The position numbers were made by a program, and so were the translations under genes. Source: an uncultured Muribaculaceae bacterium (GTDB lineage Bacteria; Bacteroidota; Bacteroidia; Bacteroidales; Muribaculaceae). From it: 64,000 nt of DNA. This document shows positions 57,255 through 64,000 of this stretch, one piece after another. A model generated the notes under the pieces. The model was not told where the DNA came from and searched no databases. It saw nothing but the letters and a program-made list of their open reading frames with translations. The DNA lies in NCBI GenBank assembly GCA_910586595.1, contig CAJUJB010000010.1, positions 10,902-74,901 on the forward strand, read 5' to 3'. The first letter of the stretch is position 1. Each line of letters starts with the position of its first letter.

Positions 57255-58433
57255 ATGATGAACAGAATTGCAAAAACTCTTTTAAGTCTCGCTCTTCTGG
57301 CTGTGGCCGTGGTGTCGTCAGCCCAGGAGCAGGTAGTGGTGGGCGCGGCCCGCTTAGACCAGTATGTGCCTCAGCTGAAGGGCAAAAAGGTGGCACTATT
57401 CTCTAACCATACCGGTATGGTAGGTGACCGTCATACGCTTGATCTCCTTCTCGACGCAGGCGTTGAAGTTGTAACCCTCTTTTCGCCGGAACATGGCTTC
57501 CGCGGCACCGCTGATGCCGGTGAGCATGTGGCCAGTGGCGTCGACGAGCCGACGGGCATACCTATCGCGTCGCTATATGGCTCGAAGAACGACCGCATGC
57601 CTTCGAAAGAGATTATGGATAGTTTTGATGTAATTGTGAGCGACATCCAGGACGTAGGTCTCCGTTATTATACCTATTACTGCACAATGGTTGACCTGAT
57701 GAATGCCGCAGCTAAATATGGCAAGGATTTCGTGGTGCTTGACCGCCCTAATCCCAACGGCATGTATATCGATGGCCCTATTCTGGATATGAATTATCAA
57801 TCAGGGGTCGGTCGTCTTCCTATCCCTGTCGTGCATGGCATGACCTTAGGCGAGATTGCCCAGATGGTCAACGGCGAGGGCTGGCTTCGCGACGGAGCCA
57901 AGGTGAATCTTACGGTTGTTCCTTGCGAGAACTATACTCACCAGACCCGTTACCGTCTGCCTATCGCACCGTCGCCTAACCTGCGCACGATGCTGTCGAT
58001 CTACCTTTATCCCTCAGTATGTTATTTTGAAGCCACTCCGGTAAGCCTTGGCCGCGGTACCGACATGCCATTCGAGGTATATGGTCATCCCGACATGAAA
58101 AACCGTAGCTTCGAGTTCACTCCACGCAGTGTGCCCGGCGCCAAGAATCCTCCTCAACTCGATCAGCTCTGCCATGGTGTAGATCTCCGCACCGTCACCG
58201 AGGAAGAAGCCATTGCCCAGGGCATCAATCTCGAATACCTTATCGACGCTTACCGCGACCTGGGTATGGGAGATAAATTCTTCCGTTCTTTCTTCGAACT
58301 TCTTATCGGCCGTGGCGACATCCGTCAGATGATTGAAGACGGCAAGAGTGCCGCCGAGATAAAGGCCACATGGGCCGGCGACGTAGAGAAATTCCGTCAG
58401 CAGCGCAAACCTTACCTTCTTTACGCAGAGTGA
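57255..58433 (+). CDS. namZ: NamZ-type exo-beta-N-acetylmuramidase (DUF1343)
   Basis: 392 aa (57255 or the adjacent ATG at 57258). Signal peptide LLSLALLAVAVVSSAQ, then the DUF1343/GH171 fold: LFSNHTGMV, LFSPEHGFRG, DIQDVGLRYYTYYCTM and DRPNPNGMYIDGP blocks. Members cleave N-acetylmuramic acid from the non-reducing end of peptidoglycan fragments. The next gene, 1 nt away, is an Na+/solute symporter, and the one after that a WYL regulator, so the three may import and control use of peptidoglycan sugars. No own murQ or kinase is seen here. Confidence 0.9.
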   Translation: MMNRIAKTLLSLALLAVAVVSSAQEQVVVGAARLDQYVPQLKGKKVALFSNHTGMVGDRHTLDLLLDAGVEVVTLFSPEHGFRGTADAGEHVASGVDEPTGIPIASLYGSKNDRMPSKEIMDSFDVIVSDIQDVGLRYYTYYCTMVDLMNAAAKYGKDFVVLDRPNPNGMYIDGPILDMNYQSGVGRLPIPVVHGMTLGEIAQMVNGEGWLRDGAKVNLTVVPCENYTHQTRYRLPIAPSPNLRTMLSIYLYPSVCYFEATPVSLGRGTDMPFEVYGHPDMKNRSFEFTPRSVPGAKNPPQLDQLCHGVDLRTVTEEEAIAQGINLEYLIDAYRDLGMGDKFFRSFFELLIGRGDIRQMIEDGKSAAEIKATWAGDVEKFRQQRKPYLLYAE

Positions 58434-58434
58434 T

Positions 58435-59910
58435 ATGAGCTTACCTGTAATTGTTATTATTACCATCGCGGCATATTTCGTGCTGCTGATGGCTGTGTCG
58501 TACTTCGCTTCACGCGGCAGCGACAACTCAACATTTTTCACCGGCAACCGTAAGGCTCCGTGGCTTATGGTGGCCTTCGCCACCATGGGTGCCGCAATTT
58601 CCGGCGTAACCTTTATTTCCGTGCCAGGCATGGTGGTTGCCAAGGGCTATGCATACCTTCAGATGGTGCTGGGCTTCATCGTGGGTTATTTCGCCATCGC
58701 CTTCGTGCTGCTGCCCCTCTTCTACAAGCGTAACCTTATCTCAATCTATGGGTACCTTGAAGAGCGTTTCGGCCGCTCGACCTATCGTGCGGGCGCATGG
58801 TTTTTCTTCATTTCGAAGATGCTCGGCGCGGCAGTGCGGTTCCTGGTGGTATGCGCAGTGCTTCAGCTTCTGGTCTTCTCTCCGCTTCATATTCCTTTCA
58901 TCTTCAACGTCATTGTCACCATCGCGCTGATCTGGCTCTATACGGTGCAAGGCGGTGTGAAGAGTGTGATATGGACTGATACATTGAAGAGCTTCTGCCT
59001 TATCATGTCGGTGGTTCTCTGCATTTACTTCGTGGCCCAGAACCTCGGTTATTCCTTCGGCGAGCTCACCTCGGCTATTTCCGAGCACTCGACTTCGCGC
59101 ATGTTCTTCTTCGATAATCCCAAAGAGGGAACCTATTTCTGGAAGCAGTTCCTCGCCGGTGTGTTTATGGCAATAGCCACCAATGGCCTCGATCAGGATA
59201 TAATGCAGCGTAGTCTCGCGTGCAAAGACGCCCGCCAGAGCCAGAAAAACCTTATCGTCGGCGGCATCACACAGTTCTTTGTCATCGCCCTTTTCCTCCT
59301 TCTGGGTACACTTCTGGTGATCTTCATGGACAGCAAGGGCATAGCTCATCCTGAGAAGAGCGACGAGATTTTCGGTATGGTTGCCACGCACCCCGATGTG
59401 CCTATCATCGTAGGCATCCTGTTTGTGCTCGGTCTTATCTCGGCAGCCTATTCAGCCGCCGGCTCGGCGCTTACGTCGCTCACCACCTCGTTTACAGTTG
59501 ATATTCTTGGGGCTCATAAGACTCAGGACGACAAGAAACTGACCCGTACGCGTAAAGGCGTCCATCTGGCTATGTCGGCCGGAATGGGTCTGGTAATCAT
59601 TGCATTCTATTATCTGAGCGACCAGGATGCCATCTCGGCTGTATATACTCTGGCATCATATACCTATGGCCCGATTCTCGGTCTGTTTGTATATGGCATG
59701 TTCTGGAAGAAGCCTGTTCACGACCGTTGGGTACCTGCCGTGTGTGTGGCTGCCCCATGCTTGTCTTGGGCACTCCAGCTCGGGCTCAAGGAGTGGTTTG
59801 GCTATGAGACGAGCTTCGAGCTGCTGATCATGAACGCCATCCTGACTGTGATTGGTCTTCGTCTTCTCTCGATTGGCCGTCAGCCAGCTCCCGCGGCGGG
59901 CAAAGCCTGA
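58435..59910 (+). CDS. Sodium/solute symporter (SSS family)
   Basis: 491 aa with about 13 transmembrane helices. SRGSDNSTFFTGNRKAPWLMVAFATMGAAISGVTFISVPGM (given in part) contains the SSS family signature, and GLISAAYSAAGSALTSLTTSFTVDI lies near the C-terminal Na site. The substrate is unknown; tight linkage to namZ (1-nt gap) suggests MurNAc or a related sugar. A 491-residue length without a C-terminal extension is typical. Confidence 0.92.
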   Translation: MSLPVIVIITIAAYFVLLMAVSYFASRGSDNSTFFTGNRKAPWLMVAFATMGAAISGVTFISVPGMVVAKGYAYLQMVLGFIVGYFAIAFVLLPLFYKRNLISIYGYLEERFGRSTYRAGAWFFFISKMLGAAVRFLVVCAVLQLLVFSPLHIPFIFNVIVTIALIWLYTVQGGVKSVIWTDTLKSFCLIMSVVLCIYFVAQNLGYSFGELTSAISEHSTSRMFFFDNPKEGTYFWKQFLAGVFMAIATNGLDQDIMQRSLACKDARQSQKNLIVGGITQFFVIALFLLLGTLLVIFMDSKGIAHPEKSDEIFGMVATHPDVPIIVGILFVLGLISAAYSAAGSALTSLTTSFTVDILGAHKTQDDKKLTRTRKGVHLAMSAGMGLVIIAFYYLSDQDAISAVYTLASYTYGPILGLFVYGMFWKKPVHDRWVPAVCVAAPCLSWALQLGLKEWFGYETSFELLIMNAILTVIGLRLLSIGRQPAPAAGKA

Positions 59911-59928
59911 TGCATATACCGGTGGCGC

Positions 59929-60825
59929 ATGGCTCGTAATCTGTTCAACCGCTATATCTGGCTCGTCGATACAATCCGACGATATGGCCGTATAACGCGC
60001 AGCGAACTGGATGCCTGCTGGCGCCGCTCTCCGTTTTCATCAGGTGAAGGCTTGCCTCGCCGTACCTTCTGCAACTACCGCGATGCGGCGCAGGAGATGT
60101 TTGACATAGAGATAAAATGCGACCCTTCAACCTTCGAGTATTATATCGAAGGAGGTGCCGATGCTCACTCCGAGAGTGTAACCGACTGGTTGCTCAACTC
60201 TGCTGTGACTAACGAGGTTCTCTCTGGCAGCCGCGATATTGCGTCGCGTATCTTTCTGGAGAATGTGCCTTCGGCCAGGGAATTCCTCGCGCCGGTTATC
60301 GATGCCTTGCGCGGCAACCGCATAATTAAATTTGACTATCATCCCTATACGCGCTCTATGGCTACCCCCGATGTGGCCATAGAGCCTTATTTTCTTAAAA
60401 TCTTCCGCCAACGCTGGTATGTGACAGGCCGTAATGTATCCGACGGTCGCATCAAGACGTATGCGCTCGACCGTATGACGGCCTTGCGTATCCAGTCGGA
60501 GACTTTTACGCCCGACCCTGCATTTGATGCAGAGGAATATTTCAGGTATTCCTTCGGCATTGTCGCAGATGGTGGCGAAGTGAAGGAGGTGGTGCTTAAG
60601 GTCGATCCGCGCCAGGCCAAGTATTTTCGGGCGTTACCCCTCCATCACTCGCAGGAAGAGTTTGTGCACGATAGTTTCTCGATATTCCGGTTCCGGCTGC
60701 GGTTAACTCAGGACTTTGTGGAGGAGCTTCTCTCGCATGGGCCGCGCGTGACGGTGATGGAGCCCCCGGAGCTGCGGGCTATGGTCAAGACCGAGCTTTC
60801 TGAAGCCCTGAAGGGCTACGAGTAA
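59929..60825 (+). CDS. WYL-domain transcriptional regulator
   Basis: 298 aa. N-terminal helical winged-HTH part (about 1-75), then WYL domain with the FDYHPYTRS and FKKIFRQRWYVTGRN-like region (actual: PYFLKIFRQRWYVTGRN) near residue 160, where W-Y-V stands at the WYL position. WYL proteins often sense nucleotides or DNA damage and commonly regulate defence or metabolic genes. It lies 18 nt after the symporter gene, so it may regulate the NamZ-symporter operon. Confidence 0.88.
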   Translation: MARNLFNRYIWLVDTIRRYGRITRSELDACWRRSPFSSGEGLPRRTFCNYRDAAQEMFDIEIKCDPSTFEYYIEGGADAHSESVTDWLLNSAVTNEVLSGSRDIASRIFLENVPSAREFLAPVIDALRGNRIIKFDYHPYTRSMATPDVAIEPYFLKIFRQRWYVTGRNVSDGRIKTYALDRMTALRIQSETFTPDPAFDAEEYFRYSFGIVADGGEVKEVVLKVDPRQAKYFRALPLHHSQEEFVHDSFSIFRFRLRLTQDFVEELLSHGPRVTVMEPPELRAMVKTELSEALKGYE

Positions 60826-60851
60826 GGCTATTCTATTGTCTGAAAATATAG

Positions 60852-60896
60852 CGGGCTGCACGGTAGATGTCTCTACGGCGCAGCCCGTTGTTTTTT
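60852..60896. terminator. Terminator between WYL gene and ferritin gene
   Basis: CGGGCTGC (60852-60859) pairs with GCAGCCCG (60880-60887), with extra inner pairing; a T-run follows to 60896. Confidence 0.75.
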
Positions 60897-60910
60897 AGGA
60901 ATGACGGGTA

Positions 60911-61429
60911 TTATTCAGCAGCCAGAGGTGCGGGCTGGTTATATACGCGTGTGGCGAGTTCCTGGTCGAGCATGAAGAGGGCGAGACCGTTGTCGCCTAC
61001 GAGTTTGAGGCGGTCGATGAGGTTCTGTGCAGTTTCTTCTTCCTCTACCTGCTCGGCTACGAACCAGTCGAGTTTGCCACGGGTGGCGTAGTCGTGTTCC
61101 TGCTCTGCAAGTGCGTAGAGGGCGTTGATCATGGCAGTAACCTTTTCTTCGTGCTCGAGGGTTGCCTCGAAGGCTGCCAGAGGAGATTCCCATGTGGTGG
61201 GAACGGCTTCGATGGCTTTGAGTTCTACGCGGCCACCGCGTGAGAGGAGGTAGTTGATGAAGATTTCGGCGTGAGCCTGTTCTTCCTTGAATTGGATGCG
61301 GAACCAGTTGGCGATGCCTGTGCGGCCTTCGGCCTCGAAGTGCATACCCATGGAGAGGTAGAGGTAAGCCGACCAGAATTCGGCATTGATCTGCGCGTTG
61401 AGCGCGTCTTGAATCTTAGGACTGATCAT
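60911..61429 (-). CDS. ftnA: Ferritin (FtnA type)
   Basis: 172 aa, bacterial non-haem ferritin length. Diiron ligands are visible: NAEFWSAYLYLSMGMHFEA, FKEEQAHAEIFINYL and AEQVEEEETAQNLI (Glu cluster), in a four-helix bundle that forms a 24-mer iron store. Its start overlaps the GT39-like gene stop by 4 bp, an unusual partner. C-terminal tail NQPAPLAAE extends slightly past the bundle. Confidence 0.93.
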   Translation of the reverse strand: MISPKIQDALNAQINAEFWSAYLYLSMGMHFEAEGRTGIANWFRIQFKEEQAHAEIFINYLLSRGGRVELKAIEAVPTTWESPLAAFEATLEHEEKVTAMINALYALAEQEHDYATRGKLDWFVAEQVEEEETAQNLIDRLKLVGDNGLALFMLDQELATRVYNQPAPLAAE

Positions 61430-63060
61430 TTCTGTATGTTTTTAAGTTGAATGTTTTCGGTTGGAGTATCTTTTTTTATCGCGAGGCCGATAGGGCGCCT
61501 ATGGTCTGCCGAGCGGTCGAGCAGATGCTCGTACGTGAAATTCTCGGTGAGTCCTGTGGTGTCGGCTGTGGCATGGATGAGTACCATTGTGCCTGCCGGA
61601 CATGTGGCCGCCTCTTCGAGTGAGCTTATCGGGCGGATGCGGTCGTGAAGGTAGAAGTTGAGTGAGTAGAGGCGATATGTGTCGAGGGTGTAGATGGCTG
61701 CCTCAGGGTCGGCAGAGAGGCGTTCGACGGCCTTGAGGTCACTCTTGGGGTTGAGCACAGCGGGCATGCCCACCGCCACATATGCCAGATACAATGCCCA
61801 CACCGTTACGCAGGTATGGCCGATGGGGCTGTGGCGGTTGATAATCCATGCCACGCCTGCCCCCAATGGGATGACAAGCAGTATGTATCCCCACCAGGGT
61901 ATAGGGCTGAGCTGGAGCCAGGGTTGTGGGAAAATCTGAAGTGCCACAATAGCCAAGGGGGCGATTACTGCGAGTATGGCCATGAACCAGGCGAAGAATT
62001 TCACTGGCTTGATTGCCCTGGTATTATCCAGGAGTGAGGTTATGCCATAGCATATGAAGGGGTAGGCGGGCAGGAGATAGACTGAGCGCTTACTCTCCGG
62101 AATGCAGTAGAATCCGACCACGAGCACGGCGGCGCACAGGCTGAGCAGACCGGCCGGCTTTAATGGTTCACGTCTGAATTTGCGCGCCGAGAAGCACGAG
62201 GCGAGCAGGAATATAGTCCAAGGCAGGAGACCTGCGATGAGTGTTATGAAGTTATACCATATGGGATTGGTATGGCTGCCATACGACATGTTGCCGGTCA
62301 GACGTCCGATATTCTCTTCCATCATAAGGTCGTAGAAGTGGTCACCCCCACGCTGCCAGGCTTCGTAGAACCACCATGCCGGCAGAACAAGCGCCAGGGC
62401 CGACAACCCGAGCATTTTTGCAAGCGTGGGCCAGAAACGGTCGCCCCGCAGCAGGCGGTAGACGCCTATCACAAAGCAGGGCAGAAGAGCTCCAACCGGC
62501 CCTTTGGTGAGTGTGGCGCAGGTGAGCAAGGCCCATACGGCCACATATAGCCAGCGTTTGCTTCGTGGGCGGTGCTCGCGTATATAGTACATGAGGTAGA
62601 TGGCTCCGACCATGCAGGCCGTGAGCACCATGTCGAGGCGGCAGGCGAGGGCTGCGCGGAAAACCTCGAAGCTTCCGATGGTCACAAACGAGAATATGAC
62701 GGCGAAACGCACACCACGCTCGCGCCGTGCCCATACATAGCCGCCCATCACCATCGCTATGGCCGCGAGGGCCGATGGAAGACGCGATATGTACTCGTTG
62801 ACCTCACCACCGTTGAATATGTATGCGAAGATGGCTATAAGCCAGCCCAAAAATGGCGGCTTGAACGGTATATCGCTACCGTAGTTGACGGGCAGAATCC
62901 AATCGCCACTTTCAATAATAGACAAACCCACGATTGCCTCGCGGGGCTCGCCTTTGGAGTAAAATAAAGTTTCGCCAAGCCAGGGCAGGAGGAGCAGCCC
63001 CAGCATTACGGCCACAATGGCGGCCGCCCCCGGCAGATATGAGTCTACACGTCGGTTCAT
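61426..63060 (-). CDS. ArnT/GT39-like GT-C membrane glycosyltransferase
   Basis: 544 aa with about 11-12 transmembrane helices in the first 430 residues. FYSKGEPREAIVGLSI holds the acidic/basic catalytic-loop pair of GT39/ArnT (GxPREA type), and GSDIPFKPPFLGWLIA follows it. It probably transfers a sugar from a polyprenyl phosphate to lipid A or protein at the periplasmic face. A -7 element (63065-63072) lies only 5 bp before the start, suggesting a very short leader. Confidence 0.85.
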   Translation of the reverse strand: MNRRVDSYLPGAAAIVAVMLGLLLLPWLGETLFYSKGEPREAIVGLSIIESGDWILPVNYGSDIPFKPPFLGWLIAIFAYIFNGGEVNEYISRLPSALAAIAMVMGGYVWARRERGVRFAVIFSFVTIGSFEVFRAALACRLDMVLTACMVGAIYLMYYIREHRPRSKRWLYVAVWALLTCATLTKGPVGALLPCFVIGVYRLLRGDRFWPTLAKMLGLSALALVLPAWWFYEAWQRGGDHFYDLMMEENIGRLTGNMSYGSHTNPIWYNFITLIAGLLPWTIFLLASCFSARKFRREPLKPAGLLSLCAAVLVVGFYCIPESKRSVYLLPAYPFICYGITSLLDNTRAIKPVKFFAWFMAILAVIAPLAIVALQIFPQPWLQLSPIPWWGYILLVIPLGAGVAWIINRHSPIGHTCVTVWALYLAYVAVGMPAVLNPKSDLKAVERLSADPEAAIYTLDTYRLYSLNFYLHDRIRPISSLEEAATCPAGTMVLIHATADTTGLTENFTYEHLLDRSADHRRPIGLAIKKDTPTENIQLKNIQK

Positions 63061-63064
63061 ATGG

Positions 63065-63072
63065 CAAAGATA
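63065..63072 (-). promoter_or_regulatory. -7 promoter element abutting the GT39-like start
   Basis: TATCTTTG on the minus strand, ending 5 bp before the ATG at 63060; suggests a leaderless or near-leaderless transcript. Confidence 0.4.
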
Positions 63073-63102
63073 ATATTACTGCCGCATTTATGCAAATAAA
63101 AA

Positions 63103-63140
63103 TATGGCGCGGCCGGAAGCATTGTTCCTGCCACGCCATA
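63103..63140 (-). terminator. Terminator after fabD
   Basis: TATGGCG (63103-63109) pairs with CGCCATA (63134-63140), with further inner pairing and a U-rich minus-strand tail. Confidence 0.65.
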
Positions 63141-63158
63141 ATATGAGAGGCAATATGA

Positions 63159-64000
63159 TTATTGCATGCCAGATACGGTGACGTTGGGATCGATCTTGGC
63201 TACGAGACCCTGGAGCACTTTGCCCGGGCCGAGTTCTACAAATTCAGTAGCTCCGTCGGCAATCATGTTGCGTACGGTCTGTGTCCAACGTACGGGTGCG
63301 GTGAGCTGAGCCACGAGGTTGGCCTTGATTTCGGCGGGATCGGTGTGGGGGAGGGCATCGACATTCTGGAATACGGGGCAGACGGGTGTGTGAACCTCGG
63401 TGCGCTCGATGGCTTCGGCCAGTTCGGCACGTGCGGGCTCCATGCAGGGCGAGTGGAATGCACCGCCTACCTTGAGCTTGAGGGCGCGCTTAGCACCGGC
63501 AGCCTTGAGGGCCTCGCATGCAGCGTCGATGGCGGCAACTTCACCGGAGATCACGAGCTGGCCGGGGCAGTTGTAGTTGGCACATACAACGGTGCCTTCG
63601 ATGCCTGCGCAGATTTCCTCAACCTTCTCGTCGGGAAGGGCGATCACAGCAGCCATTGTCGACTCTGTGAGCTCGCAGGCTTTCTGCATCGCGTTGGCGC
63701 GGGCTGCAACAAGACGGAGGCCGTCTTCGAAGCTGAGTGCGCCGGCGGCTACAAGTGCCGAGAATTCACCGAGTGAGTGGCCGGCAACCATGTCGGGCTT
63801 GAAGTCGGCCCCGAGCGATTTGGCCAGGAGTACTGAATGGAGGAAAATTGCGGGCTGGGTCACTGCGGTCTTGCGCAGGTCTTCGTCCGTACCTTCAAAC
63901 ATAAGGTCGGTGATGCGGAAGCCGAGGATTTCGTTGGCTTTCTCAAAGAGTTCGCGGGCTTCGGCGTTGTTGTCGTAGAGGTCTTTGCCCATGCCTACGA
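63159..64000 (-). CDS. fabD: Malonyl-CoA:ACP transacylase, 5' end outside window
   Basis: At least 280 residues; the frame continues past the right edge (the codons before MGKDLYD read GTA GGC), so the start is not in the window and the Met at 63992 is internal. GHSLGEFSALVAAG carries the nucleophile Ser, and the downstream AFHSPCMEPA carries the catalytic His; GQLVISGE and LGPGKVLQGL are family blocks. FabD loads malonyl groups on ACP for fatty-acid synthesis. Neighbouring fab genes would lie to the right. A terminator follows the stop. Confidence 0.96.
   Translation of the reverse strand, partial: VGMGKDLYDNNAEARELFEKANEILGFRITDLMFEGTDEDLRKTAVTQPAIFLHSVLLAKSLGADFKPDMVAGHSLGEFSALVAAGALSFEDGLRLVAARANAMQKACELTESTMAAVIALPDEKVEEICAGIEGTVVCANYNCPGQLVISGEVAAIDAACEALKAAGAKRALKLKVGGAFHSPCMEPARAELAEAIERTEVHTPVCPVFQNVDALPHTDPAEIKANLVAQLTAPVRWTQTVRNMIADGATEFVELGPGKVLQGLVAKIDPNVTVSGMQ

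Noticed and set aside
1..64000. CRISPR array, prophage or insertion sequence
   Set aside because: No spaced repeats, transposase, integrase or phage structural genes were found.

Overview
The window is a gene-dense piece of chromosome from a member of the Bacteroidales, most likely a gut Muribaculaceae-type organism (the order is well supported, the family is inference). Support comes from serine palmitoyltransferase for sphingolipids, Bacteroidales-only families (DUF4923, the PurF-like paralogue starting MGGFFG, DUF1343/NamZ, BspA-type LRR proteins), lipoproteins with acidic residues after the lipobox Cys, and about twenty copies of the Bacteroidetes -7 promoter element TAnnTTTG. Five of these have a TTTG -33 element exactly 20 bp upstream. 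There is no prophage, rRNA operon, CRISPR array or SusCD locus.

Layout. 1-3.7 kb: 3' end of galM, a sugar-1-phosphate nucleotidyltransferase, ndk, an M23/LysM peptidoglycan hydrolase and a small secreted protein. 3.8-9.6 kb: envelope proteins, including a lipoprotein gene broken at a G7 tract, a DUF3298 lipoprotein, an Ala/Lys-rich helical protein and a multidomain secreted glycosidase-like protein. 9.7-14.5 kb: pta-ackA, two small membrane proteins, reverse rubrerythrin and spt. 14.7-20.3 kb: BspA-like LRR protein, FlaA1/WbpM-type dehydratase and a DUF4923 protein. 20.4-25.4 kb: lpxH coupled to a MIP18/DUF59 protein, an outer-membrane barrel, nagB, an AgcS symporter and an inositol-monophosphatase-family enzyme. 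25.5-26.5 kb: a HigBA toxin-antitoxin pair and tRNA-Cys. 26.6-32.1 kb: PASTA protein, rluD, aroE, a YeiH-type transporter and comEC. 32.2-34.1 kb: a two-gene AAA-ATPase/RloB (AbiL-like) putative phage-defence cassette between comEC and tgt. 34.1-37.9 kb: tgt, an LptF/G-type permease and a secreted protein. 37.9-40.9 kb (minus): PurF-like, YjbQ, SGNH hydrolase, crcB. 41.1-42.5 kb: PfkB sugar kinase and bcp.

42.5-50.9 kb (minus) reads as one transcription unit: iorA, iorB, aminotransferase, acyl-CoA transferase, DUF418 protein, GH3 beta-glucosidase. The first four could together convert aromatic amino acids to aryl-acetates while making acetyl-CoA, which pta-ackA elsewhere in the window could turn into ATP. 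51.1-56.2 kb: an AraC regulator followed by two hexapeptide acetyltransferases, a Tat-exported aldo/keto reductase, a secreted flavodoxin and a flavodoxin/cyclophilin-like lipoprotein, joined by short gaps or ATGA overlaps. This looks like an extracytoplasmic flavin/redox module and is the best candidate for an undescribed system. 56.3-57.1 kb is AT-rich with two small membrane proteins and tRNA-Ala. 57.2-60.8 kb: NamZ-type muramidase, SSS symporter and WYL regulator (possible peptidoglycan-sugar salvage). 60.9-64 kb: ferritin, GT39/ArnT-like transferase and the 3' part of fabD.

Four secreted proteins in different loci end in a similar tail (aromatic-x-[LF]-x-G-x-x-V, then G-[IFL]-Y-I), resembling a type IX-like C-terminal signal.
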